Below are positions 30,166 to 42,660 of a stretch of 64,000 nucleotides of DNA, in pieces. The stretch covers positions 33,778,236 through 33,842,235 of the forward strand of contig OY482849.1 of the NCBI GenBank assembly GCA_960531495.1, written 5' to 3'. The notes below the pieces were generated by a model, which did not search any database, was not told the DNA's origin, and saw only the letters and a list, made by a program, of their open reading frames with translations. This DNA comes from Zeus faber. Its lineage: Eukaryota; Chordata; Actinopteri; Zeiformes; Zeidae. Position 1 is the stretch's first letter, and each line of letters begins with the position of its first letter. Position numbers and translations under genes: made by a program.

Positions 30166-33054
30166 TAGGGCTGAATGATTAATCAAATTAAAATTGACAT
30201 CGCAATTTAATAGACTGCAATTTTCAAATTGCAATGCCTGCGATTGAATAAAAAGTTGATTTAATTTGTTCTATATGTTACACGCGCTGCCCCCCAGTGA
30301 GACCGGTGCTCCGGCCCGGTCCACAGTGCGCCGTGCGGGGCATGTGGAACTCCTGTAGAGTCAAGACAGAGCCTCTTCTAGAATAATGCGTCCGTTTGTA
30401 TTATTTTTCACCTTTTTTTAAATTGAACGAGCATAAAGCTGTGCAACCCTCCGTGTATGTAATCTCTGTGTGCAACATTTTTATAAAAAATACATTTCTG
30501 CTGAAACACTGCATATTTTTGGAATGTTCATTCAGATTCTAACAATTACAAGGACTGAAGTGAAATCAGTTAATCTTGTGTGATTCAAGGTTTTTCTTTT
30601 TGCAACTCAAGAGTCAAGTAAAGATGTCATTCATCTCAATTCATGCATCAGTCCATCTCATGTCATCATGACACGTAGGCGTGGCCGACAGGAAACGGAT
30701 GTTTACATGTTGACTGTATCCCATGTTGTGTTGGTCATACTATAGAAAGATTTTATTGTTTGAGTTTAGTGAATAATATTGTGGGAGTTTCTTCCCACAG
30801 AGAAGGGTTCAGGGAGGGAGACTGAGTCTTTTTGGCCGTGGTGCGCCAACATGCGATTTATTTATTTATTGCTTTATTGCTTGCGATTTATTGTTCAGTG
30901 TCTGGCATGCAGGCCATAATTAAACATACATCTGAGGATTGGCATTCCACCCCTGGGCTGCTCATGAGCCGTGGGCCCTTCTCCCTCTGTAAAACAGACA
31001 AAACATTAAGAAAACCCCCTGCATTGATGTGGGCCAATCAGCGCCGTGTGGGCACTGATTGGTCCAAATCTTCCCACCGACAGCCAACTCCCCTCCAGCT
31101 GGTGAGCTCTGAAAAGTTGGGGACAAACCTCCTATAGTTGCCGGCCAGCCCCAAGAACAGTGTCACCTCCTTTTTGGTCTTAGGTCTTGCCATTGTTGCG
31201 ACCGCCGCGGTTTTATCAAGCTGGGGTCGGACCAAGCCTTCGCCCAAGTGGTACCCCAGATACTGTACCTCGTGTTGTCCGACAGCACACTTCTTTGGTT
31301 GGCGGTGAGCCCAGCCCGCCTCAGGGACTCCAGTACAGCACCCACATCCTGCATATGCCGCTCCCAGGTGTCGCTGTGAATAATAATGTCATCTAGGTAG
31401 GCCGCGGAATATGCTACATGCGGACAAACATCAGCGACGCTGAAGTGCAGCTATGTCTGCCCTTTGGGACGGATAGAGATGGTCACTTAACAGGGCCGCG
31501 GTATGATCGGCCGCTTGGCTCAAACTCATCCTGTTAAATGACCGCTGAGAGAGCCACGGACTCCCCCTACTTTTAAGAGGTTTATGTGATAAATCTGTGT
31601 CGCCCCCTGCCTGTCAGACTGTTCAACCTCATAATTGACCTTGCTAACCCGTCATGTGACCACAAAAGGCCCTTGCCACTTCGCGAGCAATTTAGAGCTA
31701 GATGTAGGGAGCAACACTAACACCTTGTCTCCCAGTGCAAATTGTCTGAGTCGAGCCCCCCGGTCGTATAAGAGGCGCTGACGTTCCTGAGCCTGGAGCA
31801 AATTCTTCCGTGATAATGGCCGAATCAGCGCGTGTAACTTTGCTCACAGGTCCATAACAAACTGTATTTCATTCTTACTGGTGCTAGGACCTTCCTCCCA
31901 GTTTTGTTTAATTAGGTCTCCTGCCAAAGAATAGTTCAAAGGGAGAAAATCCTGTGGAAGCCTGGGGAACCTCCCGCACCACAAACAGGGGGCCAACCAC
32001 TTGTCCCAATTCGAATCATGTTTCTCAGTGTTTTATTAAACTGCTCCACCAGGCCATCAAGTCTGGGGATGGTAAGCGCTGGTCCAAATTGAGCGGATGC
32101 CCAGTAACTCGTAAAGCTCCCTCAGTGTACATGACATAAAGTTTGTGCCCCGGTCGGTCAGGATTTCCTTTGGAATCCCGACTCGGGAGATGACCTGAAA
32201 CAGCGCTGTAATACTGCTGGGGGAGAGAACCGGCGGGCCGCGTTCCATCTGAGGACAGTCATGGCGGTCGTGGCCAGGCCGCCCGGAGTGTCCGCACCCC
32301 TGCCCAGACGTTTGCGCAGCACCGCCACGGGAGCAATCCCGCGTAGGTCCTGGGGTCGGACGTAGCTCCTACCCTGGCATTGTCCTCAGGGAAACCGCTG
32401 GGGACTAGGGACCTGGGAAACCCCGCGTGGGTCCTGGGGACGGACGCGGGTCTTAGCCTCTGGCCGGCTTCTGGTCGGTGACGGCGGGCCGGCGGCTGGT
32501 TACGGCGTGCTCCAGGGAGCTCACTCTGGCGAGGCGCTCCCCAGCTGGCAGCGGAGGTACTCCCACTCGTTCTCTATCTCCACTAGGCATTTCCACAGTC
32601 AGCGGATAGACTCCAGGGCGGCACCTTTTACTCTGCGCCTGCCCCTCCCAGATCCTGTCGTCTGCACCACTTGTGGGAGTTTCTTCCCACAGAGGCTTCA
32701 GGCAGGGAGACTGAGTCTTTTTGGCCGTGGTGCTCCAATATGGCTTGCGATTAATTTTTCAGTCTCTGGCACGCAGGCCACAATTATACATACATCTCTG
32801 AGGATATATTATTAATGTTGCAAATAGTCCTCTCGGGTACAGGAGGATTAGCGTTCCACTCCTGGGCTGCTCACAAGCCGTGCGCCCTTCTCCCTCTGTA
32901 AGAGACAAAACATTAAGAAAACTCCCTGCATTGATTTGGACCAATTCGAGGCAGCTTGGTGGCCTATAAGGAACAATCAAAAATTGCACACTAAACGGCA
33001 ATCGCAATATTGGTCAGATTTTTGGTCTTTATTTTCCCAAATCGTTCAGCCCTA
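30166..33054. mobile_element. hAT-type non-autonomous element with perfect 8-bp target duplication
   Basis: The ends are TAGGGCTGAATGATT at 30166 and AATCGTTCAGCCCTA at 33054, with GTTAAATA on both sides (30158-30165 and 33055-33062), an 8-bp duplication as hAT elements make. The arms are short (about 0.6 kb left and 0.1 kb right) because most of the interior is a Ty3-type retroelement inserted later. No hAT transposase frame remains. Confidence 0.85.
30780..32930 (-). mobile_element. Ty3/gypsy LTR retroelement fossil inside the hAT element
   Basis: Two similar LTRs (about 30780-31023 and 32672-32930) both begin on the plus strand with TGTGGGAGTTTCTTCCCACA, itself a palindrome. On the minus strand TGGTGCAGACGACAGGATC next to the right LTR looks like a primer-binding site. 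The interior has an RT-tail segment (KTKKEVTLFLGLAGNYRRFV) and an integrase segment (GIPKEILTDRGTNF, SAYHPQT). The body is much shortened and badly broken, with several breaks. It is old compared with the retrovirus at 6-23 kb, since the two LTRs differ at many sites. Confidence 0.8.
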
Positions 33055-33094
33055 GTTAAATATCATAATTTTATCTTAAAGTGTATTCTCAATT

Positions 33095-33262
33095 GGGTCA
33101 TCCTGGTGGCTCAACTAGATAAGTGTGTGTACCATATATAACAGCTGCAGTGACCCAGATTCCGACCTGCGGCCATTTGCTGCATGTCTCTCTTGCCCCC
33201 CCCCCCCCCCTCTCTGTTTCCTGTCTCTCTCCAATAAAGGTAAAAATAATAAATAAAAATGG
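33095..33262 (+). mobile_element. SINE tail (tRNA-derived, fish type)
   Basis: The segment 'gacctgcggccatttgctgc', a C tract, 'tctctgtttcctgtctctct' and 'caataaaggtaaaaataata' is the body and tail of a common fish SINE. The tRNA-like head is weak or degraded. Confidence 0.6.
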
Positions 33263-33354
33263 ATTCTCAAAGATATTAGGATTTTTGTGGGAGAACACAT
33301 GGAGAGTTTATTATTGAGAGAGAGGCTGAGCCTGTAGCCAGCATCTCAACTGAA

Positions 33355-33498
33355 CAGATGGAAGCAGAAGTAGATCCAAAAGATCCAGCTGCTGCTTTGG
33401 AACCAAGTGGTGCTGAGCAGCCCCTTTCTTCCACTGTTCTGAACATGAGACTGAAGACAGTGATGGAGGTTCAGAGGAGACCACAGAACCTTCGTCAG
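33355..33498 (+). pseudogene. Candidate upstream exon of the broken zinc-finger gene
   Basis: One frame reads SEHETEDSDGGSEETTEPSS and is followed by a GT donor (cgtcag|gtaaag). This acidic linker is typical of the exon before the finger exon in fish C2H2 genes. The same frame carries a stop upstream. From 33500 to 34240 nothing else is recognised. Confidence 0.45.
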
Positions 33499-34239
33499 GT
33501 AAAGCCTGGTTTATACCGGCTCATACACACTGGGCACCACTGTCTGGAGGAGAGACAAAAAAAAACCTCTGCTCTAGTTCTTTGAGTTAAGTTTATGTTT
33601 TTCCTTTTCCATTCAAGTAAGAAAATAAGGAGATTATATAAATCGAAATCTTTCTCTGTGAGAATATATTATGAGATTTGAATATTGAGTGGCAAGCATG
33701 TGCGGGGGAGCACATTCCCCTTTGCCCCTTGATGCCCTATTGACCCCATGGTGCCCTTTTTATCAGCCGTGTTATTTTTTGTAGATGGTGTATTATGTAA
33801 TTTATTATTAAAATTACATGATGGTGTGGTTTGAGCAGCCACACCTGACCTGGATCTAGGTAATTGGTGGATCAAGGATCAGAGTGGCTGCATACCTGTT
33901 GCTCATTGGTTGGTCTAACGAGTAGCAGATAAACCCCCATCCCCACACTCACTCAGGCGAGGAGCTTGTGTCATGACACATCTCTATCTGCTCCTGGGCT
34001 AATTCCAACTAGCCTTCTCCCTACAATGAACTGGTATGTCTACAACCCTATCTTCTGTGTCTTTGTGCCGGAGGTCCCTGAAAACACCACTTGGGTGGTG
34101 GGTGGTAGGCAAAAACCACCTGCCACCCAAACTGTGTGGGAACTGTGATCAGATTTAAATGACAATTATTGGACATTTTGATCTGATTTTGAGGATTAGA
34201 AAATTCAATGCAAAAACTTTTTACTTGCAAATGCAAAAA

Positions 34240-36773
34240 CTTTTTTTTAAAATTTGACAGACGGGCCGGGTCAGCACAAGATGCATACATATCAAACATA
34301 AACAGAAAAAAAGCATTACAGTGTTAATACACTTACCTTTTAGTGGGAACAGTGTTGTTGATCACCCATGTTTGCCAGTGCATCGGAGTCTGGTGTTAGT
34401 TTTGTTTTGGCAATTCACAGAACAGATCTGAGGTGTTCATCACTCAACTGGGATCTGTGGGGCGTTTTGTTGGTGTTCATCACACTAAAAGTCTGTTCAC
34501 ACACATACGTAGAGCCAAACAACACCAGCATCCTCTGTGCCATCTTCTGGATATTTGGAAATTTGGCTGCGCTTAATGAAGCATAAAACTCATCCAGTTT
34601 AAGAGAGTTGAACTTCTCCTTTAAGATGGTGTCACATTGGAGATCAATCAGTTCCAGTTTCAGGGTCTTGTGAGAAGGGACATGCCCAGCTAAAGTGACT
34701 TGTCAATTTTTCCAAAATCAGAGAACCGACGGCAGAATTCTTCATGCAGGTCCTCCAGTGATTTCTGTATTTTTTCACATGTTGCAGGGCCTCTTTCATC
34801 GTAACCAGTGTGGGGAAATGAGTGGATGACTTGTTTGACATTTGCTTTGAGGGTAAAGCTAGCTTGGTTTTGAAGGCTCTGACGTTTGTATACGTTTCAT
34901 GCACAAACTGGTCTTTCTCTTGTAGCTTCACGTTCAGTTCATTCATGTGTGTCAGTATGTCCACAGCAAAAGCTAAATCACAAATCCAATCTGTGTCACT
35001 CAGCTCAGGAAACTTGTCAGCATTCTCAAGTATCTCCAAAAATGGCGCAGTGCATTGCACTGCTGCCTCACAGCAAGAAGGTCCTGGGTTCGATTCCCGC
35101 CTGGGGCGCTGTTGGCACCGTGCTCCGGTGGATTATCTCCCAAATAGGAGCCTTTCTGTGTGGAGTTTGCATGTTCTCCCCGTGCTCACATGGGGTTTCC
35201 TCCACCTCACGTCAGTAAAGACCCCCCTCAAAAACATGCACCCATCATCGTCTGACCAGCGATGGACACTTATCATCTGGTCCCCGGGCGCGTCCACGAA
35301 TGCTGCCCACTGCTCCTGGCTGTGGCCCCGGAGGAAGGACAAGCCAGGATGGGTTAAATGCAGAGGAACTATTTCACCGGCCACCATCAAAAGCATGTGC
35401 GTGTGTGTGTGTGCAAGCATGTGTTGTAGTGTCGTGTGTTGTGTGACAAATAAAGACTGTTTCTACTGTTTCTTCTAAAATTGAGAATCTCGTGTTTGAG
35501 CTCCCACACTTGTTGACATACTTTCCCCAAACTTAACCAGCGGACATTAGAATGGTAAAGCAAGTCCCTGTGATCAGCGTCAGTTTCTTCAAGAAACTTA
35601 ATAAACTGACAATGGAGAAGTCCCCTCGCTCGAATAAAGTTAACAAGTTTTACATCTGGCTTCACCATGTGGTCAAGCTGCAATCTGGATTTACACAGTG
35701 CTTCCTGGTGAATTATGCAGTGTAGAAAAATTACCTCCTGCTCAGGGTTTTCCTCTTTCACCCTCCCCTGGATTCTTTTGAGCAGTCCGACGTTTTTTCC
35801 CGTCAGATTTGGCGATCCATCTGTGGTAACGTTGGCGAGCGTACTCCAAGGTAGCTTGTGCCTCTTGATGACCACTGACACACTGTCATACAAGTCCTCT
35901 CCCCGTGTTTTCCATTTTAGGGATTCCATGGCCAAAAAATCCTCCGTTATCTCAAAATTGCCATCAATCCCTCTGATAAAAATTAAAAGCTGAGCAGTGT
36001 CCTTTATGTCATTACTTTCGTCCAGTGCCAAAGAATATAATGTAAATGACTTCGCTTTTTTATTTAGCCTGCGAGCTAAGTCTTCGTCAATTAGTTCAAC
36101 ACGGCGAGTCACTGTCCTGCGTAATAAGCTAATTTTTTCAAATTTGTTCTTGCTCCCAGGACGAAAGATTCCTGCTGTCTTTATCATGCACTCTTTGAGA
36201 AATTCCCCTTCAGAGAAAGGCTTGCTGGCTTTTGCTAATTTGAATACCAGCAAATAACTTGCCTTCGTGCTTGATTCTTGGATGGCAGTTTGTCGGATAA
36301 AGGTGTTTTGCCGAGCCTGCAAGCCAGCTGCCAACCTCTGAACGGTAGCCGTCCGTTCTTGCGTTGATTGGTTGTTAGCGTATTTAGCACACAGAAAAGT
36401 GACGGCTGATGTTGTATTCCTTTAAAACCGTAATAGTTTCTTGGCAAATAAGACATGCAGCTTTTGACCGGACAGTAAAAAAGTATTTAGTTGTCCATTC
36501 CTTATTAAACACTCGGCACTCACTGTCGACTTTTCTTTTCTTTGGCCCACTCATTGTTGCAGATGGGTTCAGAGAAGTAGCAGAGTAATAACAAAGAGTA
36601 GCTCGGGCGCCGCAAAATCAAGTCGCTGCGCCTAATGCACCACCTGGTGGAAATGCCAGGCATTACAGGTCAAGGTGAAATGAATGCAGTCATAATTATG
36701 AAATCTGCACCAATCTTCGGCGGGCCGGATTAAACAGACCAACGGGCCGTAGGTTGCCCACCCCTGGTGTAGA
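34240..36773 (-). pseudogene. hAT transposase element (GTF2IRD2/ZBED-like), broken by a SINE
   Basis: The minus strand starts near 36554 with MSGPKKRKVDSECRVFNKEW and a BED-type finger (CLICQET...H-F-C). After in-frame stops in the finger it continues in a long open stretch (36334-35460): TKASYLLVFKLAKASKPFSE, RRTVTRRVELI, LALDESNDIKDTAQLLIFI, TTDGSPNLTGKNVGLL, HCIIHQEALC, NVRWLSLG. This is the hAT catalytic core as found in GTF2IRD2/ZBED-like proteins. The coding is interrupted by a SINE at 35041-35478 and resumes at LEILENADKFPELSDTDWIC, toward the dimerisation part. At the right end 'acgggccgtaggttgcccac' is the typical hAT-Charlie terminal sequence. Several stops make it inactive. Confidence 0.8.
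35041..35478 (+). mobile_element. tRNA-headed SINE, copy 1, inserted in the hAT transposase
   Basis: It starts 'tggcgcagtgcattgcactg' with an A-box-like part and a B box ('ggttcgattcc'), then the fish core 'gtgtggagtttgcatgttct', a long 3' body, a GT tract and an 'aaataaagactg' tail. A second full-length copy in opposite orientation lies at 44862-45272. It splits the transposase reading at ILNF | LEILEN. Confidence 0.8.
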
Positions 36774-36833
36774 CAGAAGTACGCACAATTGCTAAGGTTT
36801 TACACATCGTTCTGTGTGTTTGTATTTCAGTGT

Positions 36834-36895
36834 TGCCCCAAGAGCTCCAGCCGCTCGCTGTCTGTAAAGAGGAGCTTCCATCTGGTGCAAGCATC
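36834..36895 (+). pseudogene. Candidate exon of the broken zinc-finger gene
   Basis: After an acceptor-like 'tgtttgtatttcag' the sequence reads VLPQELQPLAVCKEELPSG. This resembles the short KEE-containing exon (e.g. DVQQLLV-KEE-P) found ahead of the finger exon in many fish zinc-finger genes. From 36895 to 37435 nothing else is recognised. Confidence 0.45.
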
Positions 36896-37435
36896 GAAAA
36901 CAATCTGGCAATGGGTGACTGGTGGGAGAGGCATATATAGTAGTTAGATTACAGATCGGGAACAGCTGTGTGCGCAGGTGAATGGAGTTGGACTAATGGG
37001 ACAGGTAAGGAGAGGGAGGGGAAAGTAGAAGAAGGCGGAGATCATGACACAGACAACCTCAGTCAGGTAAGTTTGTATTTTTTTTCCTACCAAGCTGTTG
37101 ACCGGCTGAATGTCAGCAGCAACTTCATCAATTGTTGATCCCCCATTTATAAAAATAAGCAAAATGATATGAACACTACATATTCCCAACACTGATTAAA
37201 CTTTATTGACATTTATAATTTGGTAAAATCATTGAGGGTTTACTAAAGTACGGTGGCCCTGAAAGCTCAGCGCACTGCAACTTAAGAAAACACATGCAAA
37301 TAGACAAAATGCAGGCAAATTAAGAAAAACACAAAGCCACATTACGGAAGTGAGCCACACCATATGCACTGATTTATCTGCAATAAAATGTATTAAACTA
37401 AATTATTTTATGTCTTTAATTATATTTTTATATTT

Positions 37436-37528
37436 CTGTTGTTGCTGCTGTTGCTGCTGTTTCTGTTGATGCTGTTGTTTCTGTTGTTGCTGCTGTTTCA
37501 GTTGTTGTTTCTGTTGTTATTGCTGTTG

Positions 37529-37560
<32 letters not shown>

Positions 37561-37795
37561 TCTGTTGTTTCTGCTGTTTCTGTTGTTGTTTCTGTTGTTG
37601 CTGCTACTGTTGTTGTTGTTGATTCTGTTGTTGCTGTTTGTGCTTTTATTGTTGTTTCTGTGGCTGCTGCTGCTGTGGTTGTTGTTTTCTGTTGTTGCTG
37701 CTGCTGTTGTTGCTGTTGTTTTTGCTGCTACTGTTGTAGTTGTTTTTGTTGTTGTTGCTGCTGCTTTTGTTGTTGCTGTGGGTTCAGAGGCATTC
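37436..37795. repeat. (TGT/TGC)n trinucleotide tract
   Basis: About 360 bp of gttgttgctgctgtt-type triplets. One frame gives an all-Leu run and the opposite strand Asn/Thr/Ser runs; neither is a gene. From 37800 to 38350 nothing is recognised. Confidence 0.9.
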
Positions 37796-38352
37796 TTTTG
37801 AAATGACCAGCGGACAACAATGTTTTTTCTTTGATTGTATTTTTTTGTAAACCGCATTGTATTTCCCTGGTATGAAATGCGCTTTATAAATAACGTGTGA
37901 CGTGACTTGACTTGACTTATACATTATAACCTGGAGCCGCAACTATTACAGACCAATCGCGCCACCCTAGACCACCGTGCCCAAATCCTCCATCTGCTTA
38001 CTTCATGCAATTAATAAATCTAAAAAACTACTTTCATATCAATCCACAGTTTTTCTTTAAACTGTTTAAACTAGTTACTGTTTTCAGCAGCTGCTGTTAC
38101 ATGTGTAGTCTCCAAAGATTCAGTCTTTGGTCCAAGTTTATTCTCTCTGCACTTGCATTCCCTGTTTGTAATATATTCCGTTTTAGTCTCACTCCTATGA
38201 CGATGACACACAATTGCACCTATTTGCAGCCAGCCGGGGATTACTGTAAATTTACCCTCTTTTTCTGTGATCAGCCTTTAATCAAGATCCTAAATTATTT
38301 GTGCCCTCTCTGACTTGTTTTATAATCCACTCATATCTTTCTTTCTCTCTTA

Positions 38353-39300
<948 letters not shown>

Positions 39301-39695
39301 TCTTAGATACCAATTAGAGAGACTGCACCACTATGCAGAATGTTGGTCCCTGAACTACTGGTACCAGGTGGGTGGTCCCCGAGCACTGCACTGAGTGCCT
39401 TTTCACATCATGAACCTATTAGAGAAACTTCCCAAAGAGTATGTGGAATGTTCAAATTGGATAACACGACCGGATGACATCAGTTCTTCCTTTTTTTAAA
39501 TGGAATTGCATTTTTTGCAGCACTCTAACCACCTTGCGTCCAAAAGGCTGAACAGACCAAGGCGATGATAGCTAGGGTTAGGTCCAGGAAAACTAGAACT
39601 ACAATTGGTCACGTGGCCACTTCCTGTCATAGTTATGGCAGTAAATGAGGGAGGAAAGGAGAGGGATGCAACCAGGAGGGTGCTGGGTTGAGTTC
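39301..39695. other. No gene seen
   Basis: Downstream flank of the zinc-finger relic with no recognised feature. Confidence 0.4.
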
Positions 39696-39697
39696 GA

Positions 39698-39724
39698 AGC
39701 AGTGGTGGTGGTGGTGGTGGTGGT

Positions 39725-39820
<96 letters not shown>
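39698..39820. repeat. (GGT)n then (GT)n microsatellite
   Basis: About 25 bp of ggt repeats run into about 95 bp of pure GT. Confidence 0.95.
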
Positions 39821-39821
<1 letters not shown>

Positions 39822-41764
39822 GGTGTCCACCAGTGAGTGTATATGACTTATCCCAATTGGTTCTGGTGTATAAGGGCGGTATTATGTTGTGGCGCCTCCA
39901 AGCAGTGGAAAGGCCATCCGGCTGCCCCCCGGCCAACCATGCCCCCATACAACCCGCCAGCAACCCGCCACCCCAGTACAACGCAGTGCTCAATGTGTTC
40001 TGTTGGCAAATGCAGTTAAAATTGCGGGGTGTATGGGTGCGAGTCCTTCAGGCAAGTCGAACCCAAATTACTCGCACCCCCCCTGCCCCGCAGACCCTGA
40101 TCTGGTGGAGTGATGTTCGGAGTAGGATGGTGTGTAAGTGTATATGTTCTAAGCTAATATGAGTGGGACAGACGAGAAGCACGCTGGGGCAGGAGCATGA
40201 CAGGCAAGATGGAAGCTGCCCGCCGCATCCCCACCCACATAGCTCACCCATCCCCCAAGCCCTAGGCCTATTGTGTGGTGTATGTACTACGTGGAGTATG
40301 AGCTTTGGCACTGGGAGACAAAGGCGAAGCACGACCAGATTGGTGCAGGCTCGCAGCAGGCCAGGGAGCTACCCCGCGGACCCCACCCCAGACCCGACCG
40401 CGTCCTAGCACACCCACCTCCCGTACCTGGTGGCAGGTACCGGGTTTCACAGAGAAACTCACATTGTCCATGTCCAACCAGGGAGTTTATCGACTTGAGT
40501 GACCGAACTGGAGTCAGATTGCTGTTGCGCATAAAGCAATAACAAGTGGACCTTTCATAACTTCATTTTTGTGGGGTGGGGGAGGTGGCTTCTCCACACA
40601 TGGTGTACACAAATGTACACATGCAGGAAAACGCCTAAATCTAAAAGCATTAAAACATTATTTTGGAGCCTCCCCTGTGCGTTTCAGGACTTCTCTCAGT
40701 AATTCCCTCTTGCAGTCCATGCCAGGGGCGTGTATGGTGTGCACAGTCTGGATTGGAGACCAAAATCTATCATCTATCAGTACGGCATGCGCGCAACCCT
40801 GAGGAACACTTGCTCGTGCGGTTCTGATGCAGAAACAAAAAGCGACACCAAATAGATTGTCTCATTGAGAGCTGGTACAATTAAAGCGCATTTATAAGGG
40901 CTGTCATGATTAGTCTTTCCAGTGATCTGTAAATAATATTTGCATGCTTATTCTGTATTTCTGTTAACACAAGTGCAACTATTAAGCAGTGATCTTGGTA
41001 TGCAGTTGTTGATTCACACAAAAGGAGCAAAGTTGGAGACCAACAGTATGATTCACCCAGTAGTTTTGTAGCTTACTACAACACAATTTAAATCTGTCTA
41101 TAGTAATTTATGTGATACTAGACGACCATTCAGTCAAAGTCAACTGATGTTTGAAATCAACGGAGTACAGACAGATGTTATTGACACCCAACCACCACCC
41201 TGGGTAACCCCTTTCCCACTGCGCCAACGTCATCAGTGGGGAAAGAAAAAACCTGGGTCCATGACCGGGGTCCGGGTCAAATGACCCTGCAATGGACACA
41301 GGTTTCAATCGGCTCCACCTCCGATCGGCTCTGATGTGAACAGGACACCCGTGTCGACCCACTCATTTTGGCCCCTTACCGGGGCGATGTGACACACGTT
41401 GAAGTTCCATGCGTTGGCCCATTAATAGACAGGAATATCCGTGTGTCATTCGATCATCTAATATTACATTTAGAATCCAAAATCAAAATCAGAAGTGATT
41501 TGACTTTTTTCCTGCACAGGGGACCATGAAATGTTTTGGGAATGGGGATCGCTCAGTGGGGAGCACAGCGGAGAATGACCACGCTCCCTGCTGGGCTCCG
41601 AGTCACTCCAGCATTGCCCCAAGCTGGTATCCGAACAGGGGGAGTGTGTCTGCTCCCAGCCGCCGAAAGACCGGCCAGTGCACTTGCGCAGCAGAAGCAG
41701 CATGGAGTATCCATGCTGCATCCATCCATGCCCGAGCACCTGCCCCACAGACCCCACTCTGACC
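39821..41764. other. No gene seen; one 10-bp inverted repeat
   Basis: Partly GC-rich sequence with no supported coding region. GGGTGCGAGT (40035-40044) and ACTCGCACCC (40070-40079) form a perfect inverted repeat. 41100-41440 looks like the edge of a non-autonomous element ('gatgtgaacaggacacccgt') but cannot be bounded. Confidence 0.4.
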
Positions 41765-42014
41765 TTCCTATCAGACCCGATCACCAGTGGTTACTCGAAA
41801 GCTCTGAGCAGAGAGGGGGAGAGCCTCTGCCCCCTCTCTCTCTCCCTCTCGTCCCCCTCCGCTCCAGTTTCAGAACACGGTAAACTGTACTTACACTGTT
41901 TCAATGCCTGGACTTTTCCTGTCGGATGAAAAAAAGGTTCGTCATCAATGTCAGTCGCAATAGATTGAGTTGATCGCCGATAGATGATTTAGTCGTAAAT
42001 CTGCCCAAGCCTAA
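41765..42014. mobile_element. hAT-like element end, copy 2 (inverted relative to 29228-29500)
   Basis: 'cccgatcaccagtggttact', a CT-rich tract and 'aaatctgcccaagcct' are the reverse complement of the corresponding parts of 29228-29500, with moderate divergence. Confidence 0.55.
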
Positions 42015-42124
<110 letters not shown>

Positions 42125-42299
42125 ACCAGCACCTGCTTTGACACCCTCCTGATTACATCCTTCCCCTTCTCTCCCTCCTTTACTGCCATAGCTCTCACAG
42201 GAAGAGACCACGTGCCAAACTGCTGTTCCAGTTTTCCTGGACTTAATTAGCTGTTTTGTCGATACATGTTGTCATCTGATGTTTCTGTGTTTATGATTT

Positions 42300-42660
42300 T
42301 TTCAGGTACATGTTGTTGTTCGGTTCTATGTTTATTTGTCTCACCCGTGGTGACTCTCCCTTCTCAGAGAGTAATGATGATTTGTTGTTTATAGACCAAA
42401 CATGGTAAGATGGTTATCCAAAGGGGGGTTGGTGGTGGTTCTGTATAACCAAAAACAGTGCACTTGGCATCCCAAAGGTCATTCACAGGACAGAGTTATT
42501 GCAGCAGTTCTTGATTATTATAGAATGAATAAAGAGTTGTATTGCAGATTGAGAACTTGAACTCCACTTGCAGACTAACGCTGTCCTAGATGCAATGGCA
42601 CAAATACTCTGTTATATGCCCAGCACGCAGACAGCACAGGTTGAAAAAAAAAAAAAAAAA
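42300..42660 (-). repeat. Interspersed repeat, copy 2 of 2 (partner at 1252-1670)
   Basis: Contains 'cacaggacagagttattgca', 'gaactccacttgcagac' and a terminal A tract, the reverse complement of copy 1 with moderate divergence. Confidence 0.6.

Noticed and set aside
35080-35110. Possible tRNA gene at the 'ggttcgattcc' box
   Set aside because: No cloverleaf beyond the A/B-box-like parts, and a second copy with the same long body shows it is the head of a SINE.
37439-37857. Poly-Leu frame and its Asn/Thr/Ser shadow
   Set aside because: Trinucleotide tract without start context or conserved flanks; not a membrane protein.
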